This document shows, one piece after another, positions 7,747 through 16,221 of a stretch of 43,965 nt of DNA. The position numbers and the translations under genes were made by a program. The stretch comes from Elusimicrobiota bacterium. Its GTDB lineage: Bacteria > Elusimicrobiota > UBA5214 > JBBAAG01. Below the pieces are notes generated by a model, which saw nothing but the letters and a program-made list of their open reading frames with translations, was not told the origin of the DNA and searched no databases. The DNA is taken from the NCBI GenBank assembly GCA_041658405.1, contig JBBAAG010000017.1, positions 1-43,965 of the forward strand, given 5' to 3'. Numbering within the stretch: position 1 is the stretch's first letter; the number at the start of each line of letters is the position of its first letter.

Positions 7747-9045
7747 ATGAAGTATGAGTTGTGGAAAACAATAAGTTTATTAACATTGCTTTTTTTAATA
7801 TTCACAATCTATACTTTCCCAAGCTATTCTGAAACCAAAATGGTTTTGGAGGACTGTATTAATACTGCATTAAAAAATAATGCGGTATTAAGTGCACTTG
7901 CTTATGATAAAGAATTAAAAAATGTTCAATTAAAATCAACAGTTTACATAGTTTATCCACAGGTAAATCTTAACCTGAATTATTTGCAAATGATAGGCTA
8001 TAGTTTTGTCCAAAATACAGGAGGAGATTCTTCAGGGTACGATACGGGTTTAAAGATAACTCAAACATTGTTCAGCAGTGGGAAGAATACGGCAACCATA
8101 AAAAAAGCGCAGAACAATTACAAACTTGCGGAGTTACAGTATATCCAACAACAAAATACTTTGATCCTGAACATAAAGAAGCTGTATTTTCAACTTCTAC
8201 AAAACAATGCGCTGCTTATTACCAGGGAAACTGAACTCAAACGCAGGAAAGAAAACTGTGCTATTGTTTCGCTATTATACCAGATAGGAAATGAGAAAAA
8301 AACAAATCTGGACCAAGCAGAATATTACACAAAAAAATCCGAGTATGACTTGCTTGCGGCTAAGAATAATGTTGAAATGTCATTGCTGCAATTGAAAAAA
8401 GAAATGGGGAAAGGGCAAGGTGAAATGATAATTGTTGATGAACAATATACCGGTGACGAAATCAAGCTGGAAGCAGATAAAGCCATAGAGGTAGCTCTTA
8501 AAAACCGGCCGGATATTAAACAAAAAGAAGTGAGTATTGAAATCAATAAGTTGGATAGGATAGTAGCTCAAAGCGAGTACCTCCCGGCAGTTTCAGCGTC
8601 GGCTGGGTACAATCTTGCCGGCAAAACCCTTACACCAACCACCTCCGATGCCAACACAGTGCTCTCAATATCGTTTCCAATCTCTGCCGGATTTCCATTA
8701 TATTTAAAACTGAAAGAAAACGATATTACACTTAACTCGCTTCTTTTGGAACAAAAGAGTTTGTTAGAAACTATAACGATCGAAGTTAAAGCCGCATATT
8801 TTAAAACTGTGCTTGCAAAATCACGGTTCGCGCTTGCCGAAGCAAACATTGATGTTGCCGAAGAACGCGCGATACTCGCCGGTATCGAGTATAAACAGGG
8901 AAATATTTCGTTTCTCGAATTTGAAGATATTGAAGACAACCTTAACACCGCAGAACTTGAATTAATAGAAGCCCGGTTTAACTACGAGCTAGCAAAAGCC
9001 GATCTACTTAATGCAATGGGGATTAGGAACGGGATAAGGAGCTGA
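7747..9045 (+). CDS. TolC-family outer-membrane efflux protein
   Basis: The 432-residue product has a signal peptide (about residues 1-28, hydrophobic LLTLLFLIFTIYTF) and two outer-membrane-factor repeats. Each has long amphipathic helices: LEDCINTALKNNAVLSALAY starts the first, and AIEVALKNRPDIKQKEVSIE starts the second near residue 246. The periplasmic coiled coils end with the typical GNISFLEFEDIEDNL and LNAMGI. It forms the trimeric outer-membrane channel of a tripartite pump with the adaptor and ABC transporter immediately downstream (2 bases to the next gene). A ribosome site GGGAGG lies about 9 bases before the ATG. A predicted sigmaE-class promoter lies in the preceding gap. The substrate cannot be deduced. 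Confidence 0.92.
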   Translation: MKYELWKTISLLTLLFLIFTIYTFPSYSETKMVLEDCINTALKNNAVLSALAYDKELKNVQLKSTVYIVYPQVNLNLNYLQMIGYSFVQNTGGDSSGYDTGLKITQTLFSSGKNTATIKKAQNNYKLAELQYIQQQNTLILNIKKLYFQLLQNNALLITRETELKRRKENCAIVSLLYQIGNEKKTNLDQAEYYTKKSEYDLLAAKNNVEMSLLQLKKEMGKGQGEMIIVDEQYTGDEIKLEADKAIEVALKNRPDIKQKEVSIEINKLDRIVAQSEYLPAVSASAGYNLAGKTLTPTTSDANTVLSISFPISAGFPLYLKLKENDITLNSLLLEQKSLLETITIEVKAAYFKTVLAKSRFALAEANIDVAEERAILAGIEYKQGNISFLEFEDIEDNLNTAELELIEARFNYELAKADLLNAMGIRNGIRS

Positions 9046-9047
9046 TT

Positions 9048-10085
9048 ATGAAAAAGTATCTTATATTAATCATTTCAGTATTGTTACTGATAACCGCTAC
9101 GGTATTCTTGTACATAAGAAATAATAAACCCAATAGTAAAGATAACAGCTATACAGTTGTTGAAGTACAAAAAAAGGAAATCACGTCAGAGGTGTCAGTC
9201 ACTGGAGTGCTTGAACCTAGAATAAAGATTACGCTTACTTCTTCCAAAAAAGGGCAGGTAGAAGAAATTTATGTGGATGAAGGGTCTATAGTAAGAGCAG
9301 GACAAACACTGGCAATGGTCAGCAGCGATGACCGCATCAACCTTCTCACCACAGCAAAGAAGAATTTGGAAATCGCGCAAGCAAGCAATAATACCACAGA
9401 TGTTAAAAAAGCGCAGAACGAATTGCGTATCGCAGAAGCTGCATACCAAAAAATACCTATCATCTCTCCTATCGCCGGGTTGGTAACCTTGAGAAATGTA
9501 GAGCCGGGCCAGAAAGTTGAAACTAACACAACAATCTTGGAAGTATCCGACGAACTTGTGGCAAAGGTTTTAATGGATGAAACCGATATTGGCAAAATTA
9601 AGGAAGGGATGAAAGCAAAAATTGTTGTCGACGCGTACCCGGACGACGAAGTTGAGGGAAAAATCATAAAAATTGCGTACACCGCTACAGTAGAGTCCAA
9701 TGTCACTGCATACGAAGTGTTGATCAAACTTACATCCAAAGCGCTAAATCTTTTGAAGTCGGGGATGAGCGTAGACGTAAATGTTGTTACCTACGTCAAA
9801 AAAAATGCGATACAACTCCCAGCCGCCGCTGTTCGTACTTCAAACAATAGTAAATATGTCTTTCTCCTCAATCAGGATGGTAAATCCTATTCTAAAGAAG
9901 TTACAACTGGAGTCGAAGATGAGGAAGGTATAGAAATATTATCTGGAATTGAAAAAGGTGATCGCGTAGCTATAATAACCCAAGACAAAACTAACAGCAG
10001 TACTTCCGTAACAAGTAAAAAAACCGATAAACAAAAAGAGGTTGAAGGCCCGCCGCCGATGATGATGGGAGGCAGGCCGAGATGA
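9048..10085 (+). CDS. Periplasmic adaptor (membrane fusion protein) of a MacA/HlyD-type efflux system
   Basis: This 345-residue protein has an N-terminal membrane anchor (about residues 4-25) and lipoyl half-motifs around VEEIYVDEGSIVRAGQTLAM and SPIAGLVTLRNVEPGQKV, separated by a short coiled-coil hairpin (about residues 100-133). A beta-barrel domain (DETDIGKIKEGMKAKIVVDA) and a membrane-proximal domain (EILSGIEKGDRVAI) follow. This is the architecture of MacA-like adaptors linking a MacB-type ABC transporter to TolC. The hairpin is shorter than in E. coli MacA. The C-terminus ends in an odd Pro/Met/Gly/Arg-rich tail (GPPPMMMGGRPR) like tails of other proteins of this island. Its stop overlaps the ATG of the transporter gene (ATGA at 10082-10085), so translation is coupled. 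Confidence 0.9.
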   Translation: MKKYLILIISVLLLITATVFLYIRNNKPNSKDNSYTVVEVQKKEITSEVSVTGVLEPRIKITLTSSKKGQVEEIYVDEGSIVRAGQTLAMVSSDDRINLLTTAKKNLEIAQASNNTTDVKKAQNELRIAEAAYQKIPIISPIAGLVTLRNVEPGQKVETNTTILEVSDELVAKVLMDETDIGKIKEGMKAKIVVDAYPDDEVEGKIIKIAYTATVESNVTAYEVLIKLTSKALNLLKSGMSVDVNVVTYVKKNAIQLPAAAVRTSNNSKYVFLLNQDGKSYSKEVTTGVEDEEGIEILSGIEKGDRVAIITQDKTNSSTSVTSKKTDKQKEVEGPPPMMMGGRPR

Positions 10086-12055
10086 TACAAGTATCGGACT
10101 TACACAAATCTTACCAGATGGGTAAATACCGGGTAAACGCGTTACGCGGAGTTTCCCTTGAAATCCAAAGAGGTGAATTTATTGCGATTATGGGCGCGTC
10201 CGGCAGCGGGAAGTCTACCCTGATGCACATTCTGGGATGTTTGGATAAACCCGATTCAGGCCAATACCTTTTTAACGGCGTGGAAGTCAATAACATGAAC
10301 GACGATCGGTTAGCGTATTTACGCAATAAATATATTGGTTTTATATTTCAAAACTTTAGTTTACTCAGCCGGACTACGGCGTTGAGTAATGTCGAGTTAC
10401 CGATGATATACGGCAATGTTTCCGGCAGAAAAGCTATCGCCCAAAACGCGCTTGATGCTGTAGGGCTTACCGGCCGTATAAACCATAAACCAAACGAGTT
10501 ATCCGGAGGGCAACAACAAAGAGTAGCGATTGCGCGCGCGTTGGCAAATAACCCGCAAATCCTTTTTGCCGACGAACCTACAGGCAATCTGGATACTCAG
10601 TCTGGGAAAGAAATTATGGAGATAATCCGGCAGTTGAACGAAAAAGGCATTACCACAGTTCTTGTTACCCACGATCCCAAAATTTCTGAATACGCAAAAA
10701 GGATTATTACAATAAACGACGGGATAATTGTAAATGACGAGAAGAAGAAAGATTATTTATCAACACTAACGGTTAATCAAAACATTGCAAATACGCCAAA
10801 CGGAAACAATGATAGTTTATTCAACATGTTCGAAATGTTTGACAGCATCAAAATGTCAGTAAACGGGTTGTTAGCTAATAAACTTAGAAGTATACTCGCA
10901 ATGCTTGGCGTTATTATTGGCGTATCTGCGGTAATAGCTATGGTCTCAATTGGTCAAGGAGCAAAGAAGGATATCACTAAGAGGATAGAAAATATGGGTT
11001 CCAATTTATTGACAATAATGTCCGCGAGGTCCAACGCACCGGGGAGCCATGCCGCATCAGCCATTGGAAGTAGCGCTGGGTTGAAACTGGAAGACGTAGC
11101 GTATGTAAAAAATACGGTTAAGACCGTAAACAAAATTGCGCCTACCTGTAATGGTAACGCACAAGCGATATTCGGTAACAAAAACACAAATACGCGTATC
11201 TGTGGAACATATCCGGAATATCTGGATATACGCAATTTCAAGATTAAAGCCGGGAAATGTTTTACAGAAAAAGAGGTTAAGTCACGGTTGAAAGTAGCCG
11301 TCTTAGGAAACAGCGTGATTGAAGAGTTGTTTGATGAAAATACTGATCCTATAGGAAAAACCATAAAAATCAATAATTTACGGTTCAAGATTATCGGTAC
11401 TCTTCAGGAGAAAGGTTCGGGTGGTCCAATGGGTGACGAAGACGACCAAATAATTATTCCGTTGACGACCGCGCAGAAGCGCCTTTTTGGTAAAGAGTCC
11501 CTTAGCGATATCAATATACAGGTTATTAACAAAGATTCGATGGATCAAGCGAACCAGGAAATAACAGCAGTTTTACGAAAACGACATAAGCTTCGTGATA
11601 ACGACGAAGATGATTTCAGAATCCGTTCTCAAGCCGAGATACTCGAGATGGTAAGTTCTACATCAAAAACGTTTAGTTTGTTGCTCGGTGGGATTGCGTC
11701 AGTCTCACTTTTAGTAGGCGGTATCGGAATAATGAACATAATGCTGGTGTCGGTCACAGAGAGAACACGCGAGATCGGTGTGAGAAAAGCTGTTGGTGCA
11801 AAATACCGCGATATTTTGTCACAGTTTTTGGTTGAAGCAGTGGTCATCTGTGTTATCGGTGGGTTAATCGGTGTTTTCCTCGGCATAATTGTTTCGCTGG
11901 GGATTGGGGCGCTTGGCAAATGGCCCACATCGGTTTCAGCGGTTTCGATAATAATTTCGTTTTGTTTTGCGTTTATCATAGGCGTCATCTTCGGCCTGTA
12001 TCCGGCGATGAACGCTGCAAAGTTGAACCCTATCGACGCGTTGAGGTATGAGTGA
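10082..12055 (+). CDS. MacB-type ABC transporter, ATPase and permease fused
   Basis: The product has 657 residues. The N-terminal nucleotide-binding domain (about 1-225) has Walker A GASGSGKST near residues 38-46, Q-loop FQNFSLL, signature LSGGQQQRVAIARAL and Walker B ILFADEPTGNLD. A linker leads to the first transmembrane helix (LRSILAMLGVIIGVSAVIAM), a large periplasmic MacB core domain of about 230 residues, and three more helices of the FtsX-like permease (about 525-650), including the conserved GGIGIMNIMLVSVTERTREIG and VGAK(Y)RDIL segment. MacB systems are mechanotransmitters that drive periplasmic substrates (toxins, peptides, macrolides, lipopeptides) through TolC. With the adaptor and TolC encoded directly upstream, a complete tripartite pump is present. 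The substrate is unknown; the surrounding sigma factor and Spy proteins point to envelope-damaging compounds. Confidence 0.94.
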   Translation: MIQVSDLHKSYQMGKYRVNALRGVSLEIQRGEFIAIMGASGSGKSTLMHILGCLDKPDSGQYLFNGVEVNNMNDDRLAYLRNKYIGFIFQNFSLLSRTTALSNVELPMIYGNVSGRKAIAQNALDAVGLTGRINHKPNELSGGQQQRVAIARALANNPQILFADEPTGNLDTQSGKEIMEIIRQLNEKGITTVLVTHDPKISEYAKRIITINDGIIVNDEKKKDYLSTLTVNQNIANTPNGNNDSLFNMFEMFDSIKMSVNGLLANKLRSILAMLGVIIGVSAVIAMVSIGQGAKKDITKRIENMGSNLLTIMSARSNAPGSHAASAIGSSAGLKLEDVAYVKNTVKTVNKIAPTCNGNAQAIFGNKNTNTRICGTYPEYLDIRNFKIKAGKCFTEKEVKSRLKVAVLGNSVIEELFDENTDPIGKTIKINNLRFKIIGTLQEKGSGGPMGDEDDQIIIPLTTAQKRLFGKESLSDINIQVINKDSMDQANQEITAVLRKRHKLRDNDEDDFRIRSQAEILEMVSSTSKTFSLLLGGIASVSLLVGGIGIMNIMLVSVTERTREIGVRKAVGAKYRDILSQFLVEAVVICVIGGLIGVFLGIIVSLGIGALGKWPTSVSAVSIIISFCFAFIIGVIFGLYPAMNAAKLNPIDALRYE

Positions 12056-12166
12056 TTTTGCCCAACTTTTACGAGAAAAGAAGCGGGGAGGTGGTAACTA
12101 TATTTTAAGTTGGTTGCTTGGGAAGAGTGTAAGGTAGATTATTTTTAATAAATGGAGGAACCAGGT

Positions 12167-12499
12167 ATGCTTATAGTATTGCCAATAGTTATTACAGTGC
12201 TTTTAGTGTTTTTAGGATACGTTGCGATGTGGAGCGCGAACCGAGACAATGTCCCAAAACATATTTCACAGTTTGGTAATGTCATGTCAATAATTCTTTT
12301 TGTTACCGCTGCGTTAGTGCTTATTTTCAGTTTAGTAATGAAACCCGGTACAATGCCGTGTATGGGCCAAAGTATGGGGTTCAACAACCCTCCTAATATG
12401 GAAGGTAAAATGAGCCCGCCAAGGCCTGGATATCTGGAAAACAAGTGGAAAGTACCGCCGGCGAAGGAACAAGGTAATTTTGAAAACCCTCAGAAATAG
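12167..12499 (+). CDS. Small membrane protein of unknown function with Met/Pro-rich tail
   Basis: I do not recognise a family. The start at ATG 12167 is chosen because GGAGG at 12154-12158 is correctly placed 8 bases before it; the in-frame ATG at 12152 overlaps that site and lacks one of its own. The 110-residue product has two transmembrane helices (about residues 2-21, LIVLPIVITVLLVFLGYVAM, and about 38-58, VMSIILFVTAALVLIFSLVM). A soluble tail of about 50 residues follows, with several Met and Pro (MPCMGQSMGF, NPPNMEGKMSPPRPG). It lies between the ABC transporter (111 bases) and the second Spy-like gene (63 bases). It could be a pump accessory subunit or a metal-binding membrane protein, given the Met-x-x-Met-like pattern and one Cys; both are inference. 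Confidence 0.6.
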   Translation: MLIVLPIVITVLLVFLGYVAMWSANRDNVPKHISQFGNVMSIILFVTAALVLIFSLVMKPGTMPCMGQSMGFNNPPNMEGKMSPPRPGYLENKWKVPPAKEQGNFENPQK

Positions 12500-12562
12500 T
12501 TTTTGATAAATTCGTAATTACTTGATTGAATATTTTTAAAACGAGTTTTAAGGAGGTAAATA

Positions 12563-13159
12563 ATGTTAAACAAACAAATTCTATTTTTTCTTGCAATATT
12601 TTTTTGTAGCTTCGGGATATGTTTTTGTGCAGGATTTCCACCTACGATTGAGCAGGATCTAGAATGGTCCGACTATGGCCTGAATTTTAGATGGTGTAAT
12701 GACAACCAACTATTGGCGAAGTTGAACCTTACTGAAAAGCAGAAAGAGCAGTTGAATAACTTAGTTATAGAATCCACCCAAACCGTTGAAACCCAAGAAA
12801 CGATAAAAATGAGTGAAAGCGAATTAAAAAACCGGTTAAAACTTGTAAATATTATGAAAACACAAGATGAAAACACACAAATTGAATTAACCGAAATCGA
12901 ATCTCTTATAAATCAGGTAAACACCTTGAGGGATGAACAGTACAAAACAAGAATGATGTCAAAAGCGAAACTGAAAATATTATTATCTGGGGACCAACGA
13001 TCAGTTTTATACAGTTATTTCCGAAAAAAGGAGGCTGAACAAAAAGCCAAAATGAAAGAACAAATGAGAGAAGAAATGGGTAACAGAGGTGGCGGGTTTG
13101 GAAGTCCTAGGGGGCGGGAGGGAGCTGGAGAGGGGCCCCCGCCGTTCAGAGGTGAATAA
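12563..13159 (+). CDS. Second Spy/CpxP-like periplasmic protein
   Basis: The product has 198 residues. A clear signal peptide (MLNKQILFFLAIFFCSFGICFCAG) may even be lipoprotein-like, since it contains several Cys. The mature part is almost wholly helical and charged. A first LTxxQ motif (NLTEKQKEQLNNL) and a second related one (LLSGDQRSVL) mark it as Spy/CpxP/ZraP-like. The C-terminal ~45 residues are basic and then Gly/Pro/Arg-rich (NRGGGFGSPRGREGAGEGPPPFRGE). AAGGAGG stands 7 bases before the ATG, a very good ribosome site. It would act as a periplasmic chaperone buffering unfolded outer-membrane proteins, or bind metal. The position just before bamA fits outer-membrane protein quality control. 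It is distant in sequence from the first Spy-like protein at 7241-7663. Confidence 0.7.
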   Translation: MLNKQILFFLAIFFCSFGICFCAGFPPTIEQDLEWSDYGLNFRWCNDNQLLAKLNLTEKQKEQLNNLVIESTQTVETQETIKMSESELKNRLKLVNIMKTQDENTQIELTEIESLINQVNTLRDEQYKTRMMSKAKLKILLSGDQRSVLYSYFRKKEAEQKAKMKEQMREEMGNRGGGFGSPRGREGAGEGPPPFRGE

Positions 13160-13269
13160 TTGATTGCGTAAGAGATACTACTTGGGGCATTAAAATGCAA
13201 TCTTTTATATACCCTGATTTAGTATATAGAATAATTCAAACTTTACAGATAAATTAGGGATGCAGGTTT

Positions 13270-15555
13270 ATGACATTAATCAAGCAAAGAGTTGATAGTT
13301 TAGTGATAACTGCGATACTTTCGGTATTGTTTTCTCAAGCGTCTGTATTCGCGGAAGAGTCAAAAAAAATTACTGATATTGTTGTGGAAGGCACGAAAAC
13401 CGTTTCGCAACGCACGGTTCTTGATCAACTGAAAGTACGGAAAGGCAGCGAAGTCAACGAAGATGTTATTAAAGAAGAGACTGAACGCGTACTTGAACTC
13501 GAAGGCGTAGAAGACGCTGTGCCGGATATTGTTGAAGTTAAAGGTAAAGGGAAAGAAAAAGATCGCGTAAAGCTTGTGTTCAAAATAACCGAACGGCCCC
13601 GGATCGCGGATATTAAGTTTAAAGGGAATAAACAGTTTTCTGACGGCAAACTTAAAGGCGATCTTACGCTAAAGAAAAAAGGGTACTACAATTTTGTGAA
13701 AGCCGAAGCGGATCGTGACAAGATAATATCGCTGTACCGGGAAAAAGGGTTTGCTGATTGCGAAGCAGAATATTCTACGGTAGATGATCCAAAATCCAAG
13801 AAAAAAATACTTACTTTTTTGATAACCGAAGGGAAACGCATTCTTGTTAAAGACCTTATCTTTAACGGAAACGCTAAGTTCAAACCAAAAAAGATTGCAG
13901 GATTAATGCAAACAAAGATAAAACAGTATTTTAAAAAGGATGTGTTCGATAAAGATAAAGAAGAACTTGTGAGGTTCTATAAAAACAACGGGTTTTTAAA
14001 CATGCAGTTGCTAGAGCCCGAGTTTAAATATAACGACGAGCGTACTGAGACCGTGTTGATAATAAACATTGAAGAAGGGCCGAAGTTTGTCGTTGACGAA
14101 ATAAGTTTTTCTGGTAACAGCGTTATTCCTGAGAAAGAATTGAAAGCTGTTTTAACATACGAAAAAAAACAGGTGTTCAACCAAGAAAAACATGATACCA
14201 GCTTGGCGTTGTTGCACCAGATGTATGCGGACCGCGGGTACTTGCGTGCGCAAGTGGTGCCGGAATTGATACAAAGCACGGATACCGGGAAGGTAGGTAT
14301 TGCGTTTATTGTTACAGAAAACAATATCGTGTATGTCAACAAGATATATGTTGATGGCAACACGTATACCAAAACCAATGTGATTGACCGCGAGATACTG
14401 GTGAAACCTGGTTCGCCGCTGTTGGCAAACAAAATTCGGCGTACTATGGAACGGCTTAACAACCTCGGGTTTCTTGAAGACGCAAAAATTGATATCCAGC
14501 CCACAGAAAACCCGGACCTCGTTGACGTCGTGTTCATGGTGGCAGACGGTCAGCCGGGCATGATGTCGGCTGGTATGGGGTATTCTTCTACGGATAAGTT
14601 GGTAGGTACGCTGCAGGTGCAACATATGAACCTGTTCGGATACGGGTACCGGCTAAATATGCAGGTAGAATTTGGAGAAAGCAAGCAAAATTATGAGATA
14701 AGTTTTACAGATCCGTGGTTCTTAAGTAAACCTATCGCTTTTACATCAAGTATATCTAATACTGATAGTTCGCTATATTACGGTACGGTATCTGATGCTT
14801 ATAAAGAAAGACGGAGAGGTGTGGCATTAACTTTCACTCCGAAGTTATCAGAATATATGTCGTTGAGCGCAGGGTACTCGTTTGAGCAAGTGGATTTTTA
14901 TGAAATCTTGACTGAGTATATGGATAAAATATACTACTCACCGGATATTTCTAAAATCACAGTAGGCGTAGCATATGATAAACGTGATAATATCTTTGAC
15001 ACCAACAAAGGTTCGAGGAACTCTTTGTCGTTGCAGGTAGCAGGTGGGCCATTGGGTGCGGAAGCGCATTTTTGTAAACCTATAGTTTCAACCGCATGGT
15101 TTTTCCCTACCTTTTGGAAATTTGTATTTTCAGCCAGCGCAAAGGTTGGGTATGTATCACAGTATCTTGAACCTGATAAACAGTTGTTGAGCGAGTATTT
15201 TCATATCGGCGGGGGTGATACTGTGCGCGGTTATGATTATGGTGAAATTGGCCCCGCAGGGAGTAGTAAATATATGACCGTATGTAATTTTGAATACAAA
15301 TTTCCGTTAGCGATGGATAATGGAAAGACGATGCTGCAAGGCGCTGTGTTTGCCGATATCGGCGGCGCGTGGGAACGGCCTGAAGATATTTCATTGAATA
15401 TAGGCAATTCTGCAAATGAACTCAAAGCCGGGGTTGGTTTTGGGATTAGGATTACGACACCAGTGTTTCCGTTAAGGTTTGACTGGGGTTTACCGTTGAA
15501 CAAACCGGGAGTTAACCAAATGCAGTTCTATTTCACTATTGGAAATATGTTCTAA
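13270..15555 (+). CDS. bamA: BamA, outer-membrane protein assembly factor (Omp85)
   Basis: This 761-residue protein has a signal peptide (to about residue 28), then five POTRA domains (about residues 32-410) recognised by repeats such as ITDIVVEGTKTVSQRTVL, IADIKFKGNKQFSDGKL, VKDLIFNGNAKFKPKKI, VDEISFSGNSVIPEKEL and VNKIYVDGNTYTKTNVI. The C-terminal Omp85 barrel contains the loop-6 motif VRGYDYGEIGP and the late strand motif PLRFDWGLPLNK, ending in a terminal Phe (GNMF). It inserts beta-barrel proteins into the outer membrane. BamA is normally encoded beside lpxD, skp or rseP-type genes. Here it follows a Spy-like chaperone and a MacAB-TolC pump, and may be either the only copy or a stress-dedicated second copy; the window cannot decide. 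Skp-like chaperone function may be supplied by the Spy protein just upstream. Confidence 0.95.
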   Translation: MTLIKQRVDSLVITAILSVLFSQASVFAEESKKITDIVVEGTKTVSQRTVLDQLKVRKGSEVNEDVIKEETERVLELEGVEDAVPDIVEVKGKGKEKDRVKLVFKITERPRIADIKFKGNKQFSDGKLKGDLTLKKKGYYNFVKAEADRDKIISLYREKGFADCEAEYSTVDDPKSKKKILTFLITEGKRILVKDLIFNGNAKFKPKKIAGLMQTKIKQYFKKDVFDKDKEELVRFYKNNGFLNMQLLEPEFKYNDERTETVLIINIEEGPKFVVDEISFSGNSVIPEKELKAVLTYEKKQVFNQEKHDTSLALLHQMYADRGYLRAQVVPELIQSTDTGKVGIAFIVTENNIVYVNKIYVDGNTYTKTNVIDREILVKPGSPLLANKIRRTMERLNNLGFLEDAKIDIQPTENPDLVDVVFMVADGQPGMMSAGMGYSSTDKLVGTLQVQHMNLFGYGYRLNMQVEFGESKQNYEISFTDPWFLSKPIAFTSSISNTDSSLYYGTVSDAYKERRRGVALTFTPKLSEYMSLSAGYSFEQVDFYEILTEYMDKIYYSPDISKITVGVAYDKRDNIFDTNKGSRNSLSLQVAGGPLGAEAHFCKPIVSTAWFFPTFWKFVFSASAKVGYVSQYLEPDKQLLSEYFHIGGGDTVRGYDYGEIGPAGSSKYMTVCNFEYKFPLAMDNGKTMLQGAVFADIGGAWERPEDISLNIGNSANELKAGVGFGIRITTPVFPLRFDWGLPLNKPGVNQMQFYFTIGNMF

Positions 15556-15613
15556 GACATAGTGTTTTGTTTGATATGCGCCCCACTTTTTATGGAGCTG
15601 AAGGTGATTTAGT

Positions 15614-15994
15614 ATGGAACATCAGCGAACCCCCAAAATATTGGTTATAGACGATGAACGACAGATTGTCGCCATTATCGTACGCCTATTAAAAAGAATT
15701 GATCCTATACCAGAAATAGAAGTTTCTTATAACGGATTGGACGCTATGCAAAAGATAGCAGCTTTTCAACCGCACTTAGTTATTACAGACTATAATTTAC
15801 CCGGTTGTAATGGACTTGCAATTTGCCAGCATATTAGAAACAACCCGGACACCAAAAATACCAAGATAATAGTTGTTAGTTCTGAACCTACTGAAGAACT
15901 ATTTAAATGTTTAGTGGACCTTCAAGTAGACTTGGTTTTACCTAAACCGTTTGATAATAATACGTTTACTTTGGTAGTTAAACGTATACTGTAA
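15614..15994 (+). CDS. Stand-alone response-regulator receiver domain (CheY-like)
   Basis: This 126-residue protein consists of a single REC domain. The acidic pocket D13-D14, the phosphoacceptor D59 (ITDYNLPG), the switch Ser89 and the invariant Lys111 (LPKPF) are all present, so it should be phosphorylatable. There is no output domain and no histidine kinase nearby. It starts 58 bases after bamA and ends before a 384-base intergenic stretch. It could act through protein-protein contact, as CheY or Spo0F do. Its place inside the envelope-stress island bracketed by IS21-like elements may be fortuitous. Confidence 0.85.
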   Translation: MEHQRTPKILVIDDERQIVAIIVRLLKRIDPIPEIEVSYNGLDAMQKIAAFQPHLVITDYNLPGCNGLAICQHIRNNPDTKNTKIIVVSSEPTEELFKCLVDLQVDLVLPKPFDNNTFTLVVKRIL

Positions 15995-16069
15995 AGGGTA
16001 ACATTGGGTAAATCCGCATATTTGTTATTAGAAATATATTTTTGCAGTGCCGTTAAGCCCCCATGGTAT

Positions 16070-16092
16070 TTGTGCTACAGGTTGTAGCACAA
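16070..16092. repeat. Perfect inverted repeat, 10-bp arms, 3-base loop
   Basis: TTGTGCTACA and TGTAGCACAA flank GGT. No strong T-run follows (TTTCG), so it is a poor intrinsic terminator. It could be an operator, a protein-binding palindrome or a processing hairpin downstream of the receiver-domain gene. Confidence 0.5.
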
Positions 16093-16127
16093 TTTCGAAC
16101 CTTAGGTAAAATTGCATATATAGGGTT

Positions 16128-16152
16128 AAATCCCCATAGGATTTGTCTTTTT
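16128..16152 (+). terminator. Possible weak Rho-independent terminator
   Basis: AAATCC and GGATTT form a 6-bp stem around CCATA, followed three bases later by TTTTT (16148-16152). The stem is short and AT-rich, so the call is tentative. The position after the last gene of the island is suitable. Confidence 0.3.
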
Positions 16153-16221
16153 ACTAATCTGGACACATTTTTTTGCTATTATCTTAGATGGGAGCATATA
16201 ATACTTATACAGGAGGCTGCA

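Larger units (their letters stand above)
15995..16221. other. Intergenic stretch with two hairpins, no gene
   Basis: No coding sequence is visible here. The stretch holds a perfect 10-bp inverted repeat at 16070-16092 and a terminator-like hairpin at 16128-16152, described separately. A GGTAACATT at 15997-16005 resembles the -35 box of the two sigmaE-type promoters, but no matching -10 follows at the right distance. The miniature element begins at 16222. Confidence 0.5.

Noticed and set aside
12152..12166. ATG at 12152 as start of the small membrane protein
   Set aside because: It overlaps the GGAGG that serves ATG 12167 and has no ribosome site of its own.
13977..14537. 186-residue reverse-strand open frame inside bamA
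   Set aside because: It is fully antisense to POTRA-coding sequence, has no recognisable domain and lacks gene-like context.
15997..16030. GGTAACATT as a third sigmaE-type promoter
   Set aside because: The expected TCTAA is missing at the right distance (TTGTTA is there instead).
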